Of a DNA stretch of 64,000 bases, positions 1 through 7,387 are shown piece after piece (position 1 is the stretch's first letter; every line of letters begins with the position of its first letter). Source of the stretch: an uncultured Clostridia bacterium (GTDB lineage Bacteria > Bacillota > Clostridia > UMGS1883); assembly GCA_934476455.1 (NCBI GenBank), contig CAKSNY010000001.1:1-64000 (forward strand), given 5' to 3'. A program made the position numbers and the translations under genes. The notes under the pieces were generated by a model. It saw only the letters and a list, made by a program, of their open reading frames with translations, did not search any database and was not told where the DNA came from.

Positions 1-1
1 T

Positions 2-721
2 TATGTTATTAAATGTGCGGTAAAAGCTCTTGGAAATGAAGGCGGCAAGGATGCAGAAATCGGCAAATTCCTGCTTGATGCGGCAAAGAATGAAAACGCA
101 GTTGTAAGAAGGCAGGCGGCGGTTGCTCTCGGAAGCACATGGAACAAAACTCTTGACGGTGCGGTTGATGCGGAAATCGAGCTGATGAAAGATTCGGATA
201 AAGAGGTTCGGAAAGCGGCATATGAGTATGCCGGTCACCTCGGTGATGACAGGGTGGTCGCGCCTATCTCGGAAATGCTGAAAAACGAGGCTGATGCAGA
301 CCTTCATTCAAGCGGTGTAAGAGGACTCGTTTGGCTGTGGTACGATTATCCGTCGCACGAAAACACAAGCGAAGCGGCATACAGGGCTACGATAGAGTAC
401 TTTAAAACCACACCTGGCAGTGACAAAGTTCCCGCATGGGCAGCTGTGACAAGCTTTACAAGCAAATCCGAGAAGAATTATGCCGCATGGAGGGAAAAAG
501 CAACCTATTTCAATACGGATGAGCTTTATGAAGTTATGCTCGGACTTGTAAAAAACGAAAATTTAGGACGTATGACGCGCGGATATGCCTGCAAACCCGT
601 TGCGGCACACTGCACAAAAGAGCAGTTTGAATCGTTTGGCGGGGTTGTAAACGCTCTTACCGATAAGGATGCGAAATTTATACAGGACGAGTATCAAAAT
701 CAGGCAAAAAGGCTTGAATAG
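2..721 (+). CDS. HEAT-repeat protein, 5' truncated by window edge
   Basis: The reading frame is open from base 2 (first visible residues YVIKCAVKAL) to a TAG at 719-721, so the start lies outside the window. The visible ~239 residues contain alanine-rich paired helices such as VVRRQAAVAL and EVRKAAYEYAGHL, the signature of HEAT/PBS-lyase-like repeats (roughly residues 1-110), followed by a less repetitive tail. HEAT proteins are protein-protein scaffolds; no catalytic motif is visible. It is followed after 21 bases by a membrane protein with a good ribosome-binding site, so the two may be co-transcribed. Function unknown. Confidence 0.8.
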   Translation, partial: YVIKCAVKALGNEGGKDAEIGKFLLDAAKNENAVVRRQAAVALGSTWNKTLDGAVDAEIELMKDSDKEVRKAAYEYAGHLGDDRVVAPISEMLKNEADADLHSSGVRGLVWLWYDYPSHENTSEAAYRATIEYFKTTPGSDKVPAWAAVTSFTSKSEKNYAAWREKATYFNTDELYEVMLGLVKNENLGRMTRGYACKPVAAHCTKEQFESFGGVVNALTDKDAKFIQDEYQNQAKRLE

Positions 722-742
722 CCAAAGAACGGAGGAATGACT

Positions 743-1585
743 ATGAAAAAAATAATCGGCGTTATACTGATTATAGGAGGCATTTCCTTTGCTTTGCTTG
801 CCGTAAAAGCTCTTGTGTCAGCACCGCAGTCCTACGAAAAAATCAGAGCTGCGGCAACAATTAAGGACGGCAAGATTATCCCCGAAAACGAAGGGAAGCT
901 TGTGGTTGTTTCGGGAACTCTTAAACCTGCCGAACAGCTTCGGGACCCGATAACGGGCGTTAAGCTACCCGGAGTAACGGCGAAAAGAACCGTTTGGACT
1001 TATGAACGGGATACCAACAGCGATGATGAACAGGTGTGGGACTGGAAGCCTGAGAATACCGACTACAGCGAAAAGGCAAATTTCGGGATCAATGCCGAAA
1101 TACTTACAACAACCATGCTTGCCGCACCTACAGTGCTCGGTGAATTTAAGGTGGAAAGCAAACTGCTTAATCCCCTTATAAGAAACACGGAATTTAAGCA
1201 ATATGACGAGAAGAGCCTCAATGCGGGCTGGAAAGTGCTTTCGGGCGGAAAAGAAAGCCGCTACTGCGTTTCGAAAGAACATTGGCTGCCGAAAAAATCA
1301 ACAGGTATGTACTCAACGACGGGATACGGAGCTCAAAAAATATCCTACGGCATTGTTTCACCGGATGATCCGCTCGAATATACGATTATCGGCATACAAA
1401 AAGGCGATACTCTGATAAAAAGCGAAGATGTAGGTTCGGTTACAACCTTTAAGGGAATTATGACAGCGGAAGAATTTGCCGAGGAGAACAAAAAAGGAGT
1501 GCGCGGCGGCTCGATTTTCGGCATAATAGCCGGTATACTGCTTGCGGTAATCGGTGCGGGAATGACGATATTTCGGAGGCAGTGA
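743..1585 (+). CDS. TMEM43/LUMA-like membrane protein
   Basis: A ~280-residue protein with an N-terminal transmembrane helix (IIGVILIIGGISFALLAVKAL), a long polar middle and a C-terminal hydrophobic helix (FGIIAGILLAVIGAGMTIF), the layout of the TMEM43 family. Supporting motifs are ENEGKLVVVSGTL and the RRTVWTY-like segment AKRTVWTYERD near residue 90. TMEM43 proteins are membrane proteins of unknown biochemical role in bacteria. I prefer ATG 743 because GGAGG at 731-735 is 7 bases upstream; an in-frame ATG at 737 sits almost on the site. Its stop overlaps the next gene's frame, suggesting an operon with the zinc-ribbon membrane protein. Confidence 0.7.
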   Translation: MKKIIGVILIIGGISFALLAVKALVSAPQSYEKIRAAATIKDGKIIPENEGKLVVVSGTLKPAEQLRDPITGVKLPGVTAKRTVWTYERDTNSDDEQVWDWKPENTDYSEKANFGINAEILTTTMLAAPTVLGEFKVESKLLNPLIRNTEFKQYDEKSLNAGWKVLSGGKESRYCVSKEHWLPKKSTGMYSTTGYGAQKISYGIVSPDDPLEYTIIGIQKGDTLIKSEDVGSVTTFKGIMTAEEFAEENKKGVRGGSIFGIIAGILLAVIGAGMTIFRRQ

Positions 1586-1587
1586 AA

Positions 1588-2163
1588 ATGAAGACGAATA
1601 CAAAATTATTCTCCGGCGGCGGAACCTATATTTCAAAAGTTGCAATCGCAAGACTTACATTAAAGAAGCACATACAAATGATTATAGGCGGATTCTTCAC
1701 GGCGGTTTTTCTGTTCGGAATTATTTCCGGGGTTACGGGGTATAACAAAAAACTTCGTGATAACTTGATTACCAATGCAGTCATGATTGTTCCGTCCGCA
1801 CTGCTCTTGTTAAACGGCATTAAAAACGGCACAATGGCGGCGCGCGCATATCGCTATAACTCAATCTTCATGTGCGATATTGACGGCACGGTGACAATCA
1901 ATGAGCTTGCAAAGCAATCCGGAAAACCGCCGTTCAAGGTACTTTCCGAGCTTGAGAAGCTTTTCGAAAAAGGAGTGTTCTGTGACTGCACTCTGCAAAA
2001 GCAAGGCATGCCCTGTGTTATGCTTTCGGGCAGAGAAAACAGTAAAACAGGCTTTGTCAACGTTGTATGCGAAAAATGTAACGGAACAACAAGGATCCGC
2101 GCCGGAAGCTCCGGTAAATGTGAGTATTGCGGAAACGCAATCTCAAGCCGCAATACCGGATAA
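1588..2163 (+). CDS. membrane protein with C-terminal zinc ribbon
   Basis: About 191 residues. Two hydrophobic segments lie near residues 28-50 (MIIGGFFTAVFLFGIISGV) and 60-75. A winged-helix-like cytosolic stretch follows (GTVTINELAKQSGKPPFKVL), then a C-terminal treble-clef/zinc-ribbon with paired cysteines (CEKC near residue 165 and CEYC near residue 183). ATG 1588 is chosen because GGAGG at 1575-1579 is 8 bases upstream; the alternative GTG at 1582 is too close. It directly follows the TMEM43-like gene, so the two probably act together in the membrane. The winged-helix plus zinc-ribbon pairing suggests binding of protein or nucleic acid, but no specific function is recognised. Confidence 0.7.
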   Translation: MKTNTKLFSGGGTYISKVAIARLTLKKHIQMIIGGFFTAVFLFGIISGVTGYNKKLRDNLITNAVMIVPSALLLLNGIKNGTMAARAYRYNSIFMCDIDGTVTINELAKQSGKPPFKVLSELEKLFEKGVFCDCTLQKQGMPCVMLSGRENSKTGFVNVVCEKCNGTTRIRAGSSGKCEYCGNAISSRNTG

Positions 2164-2433
2164 AGGCAAAATCCAAAAGAAAGGAGGTGCATAGTTATAT
2201 CGAAAGATATTAACGCAGACAAAGAACTCTGAAGTTCGGATTATACTGTTATTTAATCTGATACATTCCGACAAATTTTGCGGAGGAATGTAAAATAATC
2301 ACATTTTTGCAGGTTTCCGTATTCTTTTTTACCGAAATATTTTGTTATGAGTTTACCTCGTGACAAAATATCTCGGCTTGTAACACATCTATTGTAAACC
2401 TACAGCTAAAATGATTGAATTGTCTGTTATGTA
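2164..2433. other. non-coding gap with an orphan Shine-Dalgarno
   Basis: No convincing gene is seen here. A near-perfect ribosome-binding site (AAAGGAGGTG, about 2180-2189) is followed only by an 11-codon frame beginning with ATA (ISKDINADKEL, then TGA at about 2231). This looks like the left-over start of a deleted gene. The rest is AT-rich sequence without clear structure. Confidence 0.4.
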
Positions 2434-2463
2434 TTGACAGTTGCGGTAACATTATGCTACAAT
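2434..2463 (+). promoter_or_regulatory. sigma-A promoter without a downstream ORF
   Basis: TTGACA at 2434-2439 and TACAAT at 2458-2463, separated by 18 bases, match the vegetative promoter consensus closely. Transcription would start near 2470, yet the next strong element is a terminator about 75 bases on, with no ORF between them. Confidence 0.65.
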
Positions 2464-2469
2464 CACAGT

Positions 2470-2546
2470 GGATTTTATATTTCGTATAGTTGGGTACTCT
2501 GCGAATTTTTGCGGACTGTTTATTGAAAAACAGTCTGCTTTTTTTA
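2470..2546 (+). ncRNA. candidate ~75-nt small RNA ending in an intrinsic terminator
   Basis: The predicted start near 2470 and the terminator hairpin at 2511-2540 followed by seven T's define a transcript of about 75 nucleotides with no start codon and ribosome-binding site. The terminator arms are GCGGACTGTTT and AAACAGTCTGC. The 5' half is U-rich and unstructured by eye. No known RNA family is recognised; the call rests only on the promoter-terminator arrangement. Confidence 0.4.
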
Positions 2547-2547
2547 T
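2511..2547 (+). terminator. intrinsic terminator
   Basis: An 11-bp stem (one G-T pair) with a 4-8 nt loop is followed by TTTTTTT, a textbook Rho-independent terminator on the plus strand. Confidence 0.75.
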
Positions 2548-2566
2548 ATACTCTTATGCTCTTTTA

Positions 2567-2595
2567 TTGACTGTTTTGCAAAAATGTGGTATAAC
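2567..2595 (+). promoter_or_regulatory. second sigma-A promoter, leading into a hairpin array
   Basis: TTGACT at 2567-2572 and TATAAC at 2590-2595 are separated by exactly 17 bases. The predicted start is near 2602, just ahead of the five-hairpin block. No ORF with a ribosome-binding site follows on this strand. Confidence 0.55.
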
Positions 2596-2626
2596 AAACG
2601 CAGAAATGAAAAATACATAAATAAAA

Positions 2627-2785
2627 GACACGATACGGTTATCGTGTCAGAGCGTGTCGATAAAGCCGACACGCTTCAAGCCGAAAGCTCGCTTTCGGAG
2701 CTTCTGCTCGCGCGGCTATCCGCGCCGGCTCTTGCAGGGAGCGGTTTTTGCACTTCACGCCTGCGAAAACCGCTCCCTTTAATTA
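2627..2785. ncRNA. array of five consecutive hairpins
   Basis: Five perfect or near-perfect stem-loops follow one another: 2627-2648 (9-bp stem), 2652-2674 (8 bp), 2681-2698 (8 bp), 2710-2725 (6 bp) and 2737-2777 (16 bp with a G-T pair and 9-nt loop). The block is clearly richer in G+C than its surroundings. On the plus strand it follows the promoter at 2567-2595 and ends with TTTAATT, so it could be a structured RNA. On the minus strand it forms the 3' trailer of the hydrolase gene, and the first hairpin is then followed by TTTTATTT, so it could be a chain of terminators. A palindromic mobile repeat is the third possibility. Confidence 0.45.
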
Positions 2786-3501
2786 CTGTATTTAAGAACA
2801 AAGTCAATAATGGGCGTACAGTCTGTAAGGCTGTGCGGGTGGTGCTTGCAATTATCCTTGCCTATCAAAACAAGGGTGTTTCCGTGGGCAGTATAATAAT
2901 CCGTAAGCATTTTCCCGTTTTCACAGTACGGAACGGTATCGTCATCCTTTCCGTATACAAGAATAACGGGAATATTTTTTTCGGAAAGCTTGGGCACCAA
3001 ATCCATAGGATGCCCGCGGTAGCAAATAAGCTCGGAGAGGGTCATATGTCTGTCACGCATAAACTCTTCAAACATATCTCCTGTTGCAATGCCGAAATTT
3101 GCAGGGCAGGATAACAGGTTCATAACAGGCGCGTCAAGATAAAGAGCGGACACACATTCCGGATATGCAGCCGCGAACTTTACGGCTATCATTCCGCCGC
3201 AGCTCATTCCTACCGGAACACATTTTTTGTATAAGCCGTATTCGTTATGCAAAAACTCGGCAAATCGTTTCTTCCTTACAATATCCTCGTCCATACACCA
3301 ACGGGTAATGTTTTTTAAGTATGCCAAATGAAATCCCCGCTTTAACATTTCAATTTCGAAATCGGGAAAAGCGTTAAAGTATTCGGTCTTTAAAAGCCAT
3401 TTGTCGCTTTTATTATTGTCAGAGGGAAAGACCAATATTGCAGGCATTCCTTCAAAGTCAAAATCAATGCGTTTAAAACCGTTCCATTCGGATTCTGTCA
3501 T
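2779..3501 (-). CDS. alpha/beta hydrolase, peptidase/esterase type
   Basis: About 240 residues with the alpha/beta-hydrolase nucleophile elbow G-M-S-C-G-G near residue 103, an acidic residue in VYGKDDDTVPY near 190-197, and a late histidine in the KHHPHS segment near 222, giving a plausible Ser-Asp-His triad. No signal peptide is seen, so it should act in the cytoplasm on a small ester, amide or peptide. ATG at 3499-3501 is preferred because AGGTGG lies 8 bases upstream; a GTG at 3511-3513 overlaps that site. The gene stands alone, convergent with the hairpin array, and its substrate cannot be told from sequence. Confidence 0.8.
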   Translation of the reverse strand: MTESEWNGFKRIDFDFEGMPAILVFPSDNNKSDKWLLKTEYFNAFPDFEIEMLKRGFHLAYLKNITRWCMDEDIVRKKRFAEFLHNEYGLYKKCVPVGMSCGGMIAVKFAAAYPECVSALYLDAPVMNLLSCPANFGIATGDMFEEFMRDRHMTLSELICYRGHPMDLVPKLSEKNIPVILVYGKDDDTVPYCENGKMLTDYYTAHGNTLVLIGKDNCKHHPHSLTDCTPIIDFVLKYSN

Positions 3502-3595
3502 AAAAACACCCACCTTTAAATTATAGGATGATTATAGCACTGATTTACGCTGAATGCAAGAATATAAAAAAGATTTTTTTAGTGCGTTTTAATAC

Positions 3596-3624
3596 TTGAC
3601 CGTACATTGTGAATGTGTTACAAT
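3596..3624 (+). promoter_or_regulatory. sigma-A promoter for the GH88 gene
   Basis: TTGACC (3596-3601), 17-base spacer, TACAAT (3619-3624). The start would be near 3631, giving a short leader before the GGAGGG site at 3645-3650 and ATG 3658. Confidence 0.7.
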
Positions 3625-3657
3625 GGTTTGGAAATCGAAATTGCGGAGGGGTAACGA

Positions 3658-4800
3658 ATGGATAAGACAATTCTTGAAAATAACAGACAGTGGATTGAAA
3701 AAACATGGGAAAAAATAGATAAAAAGCTTCAGCATACTGCAAAAAAAAGCCGTAATAAAATTCCGTATACAACGATAGACGGCGTTCATGACAATAAAGC
3801 TGAAACGGGACCCGATTGGTGGACGAACGGCTTTTGGGGCGCAATGATGTGGCTTATGTGGGAACAGACCGGGAATGAGGAATACAAAATCACCGCGCAG
3901 GAGGCAGAGAAGCTTTTGGACAAGGCATTCCTGGATATTGCAAAGCTGCATCACGATGTCGGGTTTATGTGGCATATAACAAGCGGTGCGTCGTACCGCC
4001 TTACGGGCGATATGCAGTCGAAAAACCGCGAAGCTTTGGCAGCAGCGCTGCTTGCGTCGCGATATAATCCCGACGGCGGTTTTATACGTGCATGGAACGG
4101 CGATGACGCTAAGGGCTGGTCTATAATAGACTGTATGATGAACATTCCCCTTTTATATTTTATGGCAAAAGAGCTTAACATACCGCGCTATTATAAAATT
4201 GCGATAAACCATGCAAGAATGGCGGTGCGCGATCACATCCGCCCCGACGGAAGCGTAAACCACATTGTAGAACACGATATGGATACGGGCGAGGTTGTTA
4301 AAATTTACGGAGGACAGGGTTATAACGAAACGTCGTGCTGGTCACGCGGGCTTGCGTGGGCGGTGTACGGGTGTGTGCTCTCTTACATACATACAAACGA
4401 AAAAGAATTTTTGGATGCTGCAATAAAAACGGCAAATTTCTTTATAGCAAATGCAAAGATGACGGATTACCGCCCGCCGGCAGATTTCAGAGCGCCTGCA
4501 GAGCCTGCTTATTACGACTCGACCGCGGGTGTGTGCACGGCGTGTGCGCTTCTTGAACTTTCAAAGTATGTAAGCGAAACGGAGGGCGCGCTTTACACAA
4601 ATGAAGCAATAAATCTTTTAAAAGCGGCAGACAAATATTTTTGCGATTATTCTGAGAATGAGGACGCGCTCGTTTTAATGGGAACAGAGCGCTACCCCAA
4701 CGAAAGTATGAGCGGCGTACATATACCGATAATATACGGTGATTTCTTCTTTGTTGAAGCAATGACAAAATTACGCGGAAGTGACTTTTTAATCTGGTAA
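3658..4800 (+). CDS. unsaturated glucuronyl hydrolase, GH88
   Basis: The 380-residue length and the (alpha/alpha)6 motifs DWWTNGFWGAMMW (53-65), HHDVGFMW (98-105), GWSIIDCMMN (153-162) and TSCWSRGLAWAVYG fit glycoside hydrolase family 88. Asp100 and Asp158 align in spacing with the two catalytic aspartates known in this family. GH88 enzymes remove the 4,5-unsaturated uronic acid that polysaccharide lyases leave on oligosaccharides. There is no signal peptide, so it works in the cytoplasm on imported oligomers, which fits the pectin-type enzymes 25-50 kb away. It has its own promoter and GGAGGG site 7 bases before the ATG. The YitT-type gene follows after 30 bases. Confidence 0.9.
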   Translation: MDKTILENNRQWIEKTWEKIDKKLQHTAKKSRNKIPYTTIDGVHDNKAETGPDWWTNGFWGAMMWLMWEQTGNEEYKITAQEAEKLLDKAFLDIAKLHHDVGFMWHITSGASYRLTGDMQSKNREALAAALLASRYNPDGGFIRAWNGDDAKGWSIIDCMMNIPLLYFMAKELNIPRYYKIAINHARMAVRDHIRPDGSVNHIVEHDMDTGEVVKIYGGQGYNETSCWSRGLAWAVYGCVLSYIHTNEKEFLDAAIKTANFFIANAKMTDYRPPADFRAPAEPAYYDSTAGVCTACALLELSKYVSETEGALYTNEAINLLKAADKYFCDYSENEDALVLMGTERYPNESMSGVHIPIIYGDFFFVEAMTKLRGSDFLIW

Positions 4801-4830
4801 TAAACAATAAAGGCAAGAGAAGGGTGCAAA

Positions 4831-5679
4831 TTGACAAAGGATATTTCAAAAAAATACTCTGTGATACTTACAATTATAGGAACGATGATAACGGCATTTT
4901 CGATAAGCACGGTTCTTAACCCCAACAAGGTTGTGTCGGGCGGGGCGTCGGGTATATCAATTATATTAAACAATGTGTTCGGGTTGCCGCTAGGCGTAAC
5001 GTTCGCTTTAATTAACATTGTTCTGCTTGCAGCGGGCTATAAAATATTGGGCAGGGAATTTACGCTTAAAACAATATTCGGTGCAGGTTTGATTACGCTT
5101 TTTGTACAGCTGTTTTCATATATTCCGCCGATAACAGACAATATTGTTTTGGCGTCCGTTTTCGGCGGCGTTCTTTACGGGCTTGGCATAGGGCTTACGC
5201 TTTCGATAGGTGCAACAACGGGCGGTACGGATGTGCTTGGGCGTTTAATACAGTATTTTTACCCGGACTTTCCGATAGGAAAGCTGCTTTTGGTGCTTGA
5301 CGGTACAATTATATTTATATCGCTTGTTGTGTTCCGCGATACAGAATTGGTATTGTTCGGCATATTGGCGCTTTTTGTATCAACGTATTCTATTGATTAC
5401 TTTATAAGAAGGCTTAATATTTCAACAATTGCATTTGTAATAACGGAGAAAGGAAGCGAAATTTCGCATCTTCTTGTGTCGACCTCACCGAGGGGAATAA
5501 CGCTTATTAACGTAACGGGTGCGTTCACGAACGAAGAAAAAAATATGCTGTTTTGCGCACTGAAAGCAAGCGAGGTGGCAGAATTTCAAAAGAAAATTCA
5601 CAGTATTGACCCGGACTCGTTTATAGTTTTTGCACAATCGCAGCAAATTGTGGGAAACGGGTTTTATGTGTACAGATAG
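4831..5679 (+). CDS. YitT/DUF161-family membrane protein with DUF2179 tail
   Basis: 282 residues with about five or six membrane helices in the first 190 (e.g. IILNNVFGLPLGVTFALINI, GGVLYGLGIGLTLSIGATTG) carrying the family's GGASGI and GATTGGTDVLGR motifs, then a soluble C-terminal DUF2179 domain (GRGITLINV-like PRGITLINVTGAF). YitT proteins are conserved Firmicute membrane proteins, suspected transporters, with no proven substrate. The start is a TTG at 4831 with AGAAGGG about 7 bases upstream. It lies 30 bases after the GH88 gene and may be co-transcribed, though no functional link is established. Confidence 0.85.
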   Translation: MTKDISKKYSVILTIIGTMITAFSISTVLNPNKVVSGGASGISIILNNVFGLPLGVTFALINIVLLAAGYKILGREFTLKTIFGAGLITLFVQLFSYIPPITDNIVLASVFGGVLYGLGIGLTLSIGATTGGTDVLGRLIQYFYPDFPIGKLLLVLDGTIIFISLVVFRDTELVLFGILALFVSTYSIDYFIRRLNISTIAFVITEKGSEISHLLVSTSPRGITLINVTGAFTNEEKNMLFCALKASEVAEFQKKIHSIDPDSFIVFAQSQQIVGNGFYVYR

Positions 5680-5680
5680 A

Positions 5681-5722
5681 AAAAAACAGAGCTTCTTTAC
5701 AGAAGCTCCATTTTATTTAACA
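5681..5722. terminator. bidirectional terminator between convergent genes
   Basis: An 8-bp stem (GAGCTTCT / AGAAGCTC, 5689-5708) is flanked by A6 on the left and TTTTATTT on the right. It can terminate the YitT-type gene on plus and the SGNH hydrolase on minus. On the minus strand it overlaps the last codons and stop of the hydrolase. Confidence 0.7.
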
Positions 5723-6449
5723 TACTGTCATTTTCAATAGGTATGTTGTGTATAACGTCAGTGTTTTTGGAAAGCTCTTTAAAAGCATTATAATATCTTA
5801 CCCCAAAATCGCGCAGAGAGCGTGCGTTAAAATGCAGCAAATCCGGGTTTGAGGTAAGCCCCTCGGCAGAAACAAAGGCTGCTGCGTTTAAATCCGACGC
5901 GGATTTTTTCAGCGCTTTGTTGACCTCTTTGTAATTTTTAAGTGATTTATCAAGCTCACATTTCCCTAAAAAATCGCCGAGACCACCTATAAGCAAGGGG
6001 GTGTTTTCCAGATTAAGCCGTTTGCGAAGCGCAGATACCAGCGCCGTAAATTTTTCGTAATACAGCGGGTATAAATCGTCTGCACAGTCGCCCTCGCCCT
6101 GGTGCCAAAGTATGCCCGCAACTGCAGAGGTACGCATAGCAAGCGTGGTTTGATATACGGCGTTGTCAAAAAGCAGACTCCCCTCGCACCACTGCGAAAG
6201 CGCGGTTCCGCCGTCGGCACAAGGGATAATGCCAACATCAACATTATGCTCTTTTGAGTATTCGTCGCAAAAGCTTTCGGCAAGATTTATTCCCGAAAAC
6301 GGTCTGTCGGGATTTACGGGAACAAACATAGGCTGCCAGCGACCGTTGCGCATTACCTTTATACGGGGATTTATAATCGGTCCAACCTCATTTATAAAGC
6401 CTCTTCCCGCCATATTTGACTGACCTATAAGTAAAAATGAATGTATCAT
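5697..6449 (-). CDS. sialate O-acetylesterase-like SGNH hydrolase
   Basis: 250 residues with block I GQSNMAGRG (residues 8-16, nucleophile Ser), the conserved ADGGTALSQW stretch near 78, LWHQGEGD near 114, and a late LLHFN block near 207 carrying the probable catalytic His. This is the sialate-acetylesterase/CE6-type carbohydrate esterase group (DUF303), which removes acetyl groups from sugars, often from xylan or sialic acid. No signal peptide is visible, so it would act in the cytoplasm. The AAAGGG site 7 bases upstream supports ATG 6449. The AraC-type gene lies immediately upstream on the same strand with a 25-base gap, so they likely form an operon. Confidence 0.85.
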   Translation of the reverse strand: MIHSFLLIGQSNMAGRGFINEVGPIINPRIKVMRNGRWQPMFVPVNPDRPFSGINLAESFCDEYSKEHNVDVGIIPCADGGTALSQWCEGSLLFDNAVYQTTLAMRTSAVAGILWHQGEGDCADDLYPLYYEKFTALVSALRKRLNLENTPLLIGGLGDFLGKCELDKSLKNYKEVNKALKKSASDLNAAAFVSAEGLTSNPDLLHFNARSLRDFGVRYYNAFKELSKNTDVIHNIPIENDSMLNKMELL

Positions 6450-6474
6450 AACAAAGCCCTTTCTTTATATTTAT

Positions 6475-7257
6475 TTACAGCTCTGACGGTGTTTTAAAAA
6501 ATGCCGCCTTGTATTCAGATGGCGTAAGATTGACAGAGCCTTTAAATCTTTTGGAAAAATGATATATGTTTGTATAGCCGCACATATCGGCTATTTCTGA
6601 AACAGAGTATAAATTTTCTGTCAGCAGCTGCTTGGCATGGTTTATGCGTACATCCGTAACATATTGCTTGGGCGAGGTTTTAAGGAAATTTAAAAATAAC
6701 TTCCTCAGGTAAACCTCACTTATTCCTATGCTTTCTGCAATCATTTCGTTTGTCAGGGTGTGGTTTGCATAGTTTTTTTCGATAAATGATGCGGCAGCTT
6801 TAACAGACGGATGCGTCGCGTTTTCTTCTTCTGACAGGTGCTTCAATATATTGTATAAAATCTGCATTTTTTCAAAGCGTGTACAGCCGCAAAGGCTTGC
6901 ACGTTTTATTTTTTTGTATTCATTTAAATAAAAAGCGGGGTTTTCAAGCGGGATTTTTATTATATCGGACAGGGCAGGCACATTGCCCGCCGTAAAGTTT
7001 ATAAGGGGAAAATAGCCTGCCTTTGTTCCGAGCAGTGTATAGCTGCCGTTTTGCGGCAATATAACGCAGCAGCCCGGATGTAAAATATATTCGGCGCCGT
7101 TAATTTTGTAACAGATGCTGCCGCTTGCGGAAAATGAAAGCCCGAAGCATTGCCTGTTTTTTATTGTATATCGTTTATTTTTAGGGGAGTATATTGTTGA
7201 TATATCAAGTACATCGGTGACAATAACATTTTCAATTCTTTTCATTTTCAACACCAT
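6475..7257 (-). CDS. AraC-family transcriptional regulator
   Basis: About 260 residues: an N-terminal cupin-like sensor (ILHPGCCVILPQNGSYTL region) and a C-terminal double helix-turn-helix (residues ~160-255) with IAESIGISEVYLRKLF and VSEIADMCGYTNIYHFSKRFK, followed by the family-ending LTPSEYK. Such proteins sense sugars and activate neighbouring catabolic genes; the esterase gene just downstream is the obvious target. The start is uncertain: ATG 7257, ATG 7245 and TTG 7290 are in frame and none has a strong ribosome-binding site. It diverges from the broken gene at 7388. Confidence 0.85.
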   Translation of the reverse strand: MVLKMKRIENVIVTDVLDISTIYSPKNKRYTIKNRQCFGLSFSASGSICYKINGAEYILHPGCCVILPQNGSYTLLGTKAGYFPLINFTAGNVPALSDIIKIPLENPAFYLNEYKKIKRASLCGCTRFEKMQILYNILKHLSEEENATHPSVKAAASFIEKNYANHTLTNEMIAESIGISEVYLRKLFLNFLKTSPKQYVTDVRINHAKQLLTENLYSVSEIADMCGYTNIYHFSKRFKGSVNLTPSEYKAAFFKTPSEL

Positions 7258-7387
7258 AGGAATTATATAAGATTTTGATAAAAAAATCAAGTAAAATATG
7301 AAAAAAATGTATCGGAAAAAGCAAATAGTATTAAATTGACATTTACAAAAATGTGAATTCGGATAAAATATGAAAGGGGGAAAACGT

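Noticed and set aside
1854..2222. Minus-strand frame over the zinc-ribbon gene
   Set aside because: Composition is unlike a protein and it is antisense to a gene with strong domain signatures.
2627..2777. CRISPR array
   Set aside because: The five hairpins differ in sequence and spacing; there are no direct repeats or spacers, and no cas genes in the window.
2584..3114. 176-codon frame on plus across the hairpin array and the hydrolase
   Set aside because: It has no ribosome-binding site, runs through stem-loops and mirrors the clear hydrolase on the other strand.
7336..7369. Promoter TTGACA … TAAAAT before the mosaic pseudogene
   Set aside because: The spacer is 22 bases, too long for a good sigma-A promoter; weak activity is possible but unsupported.
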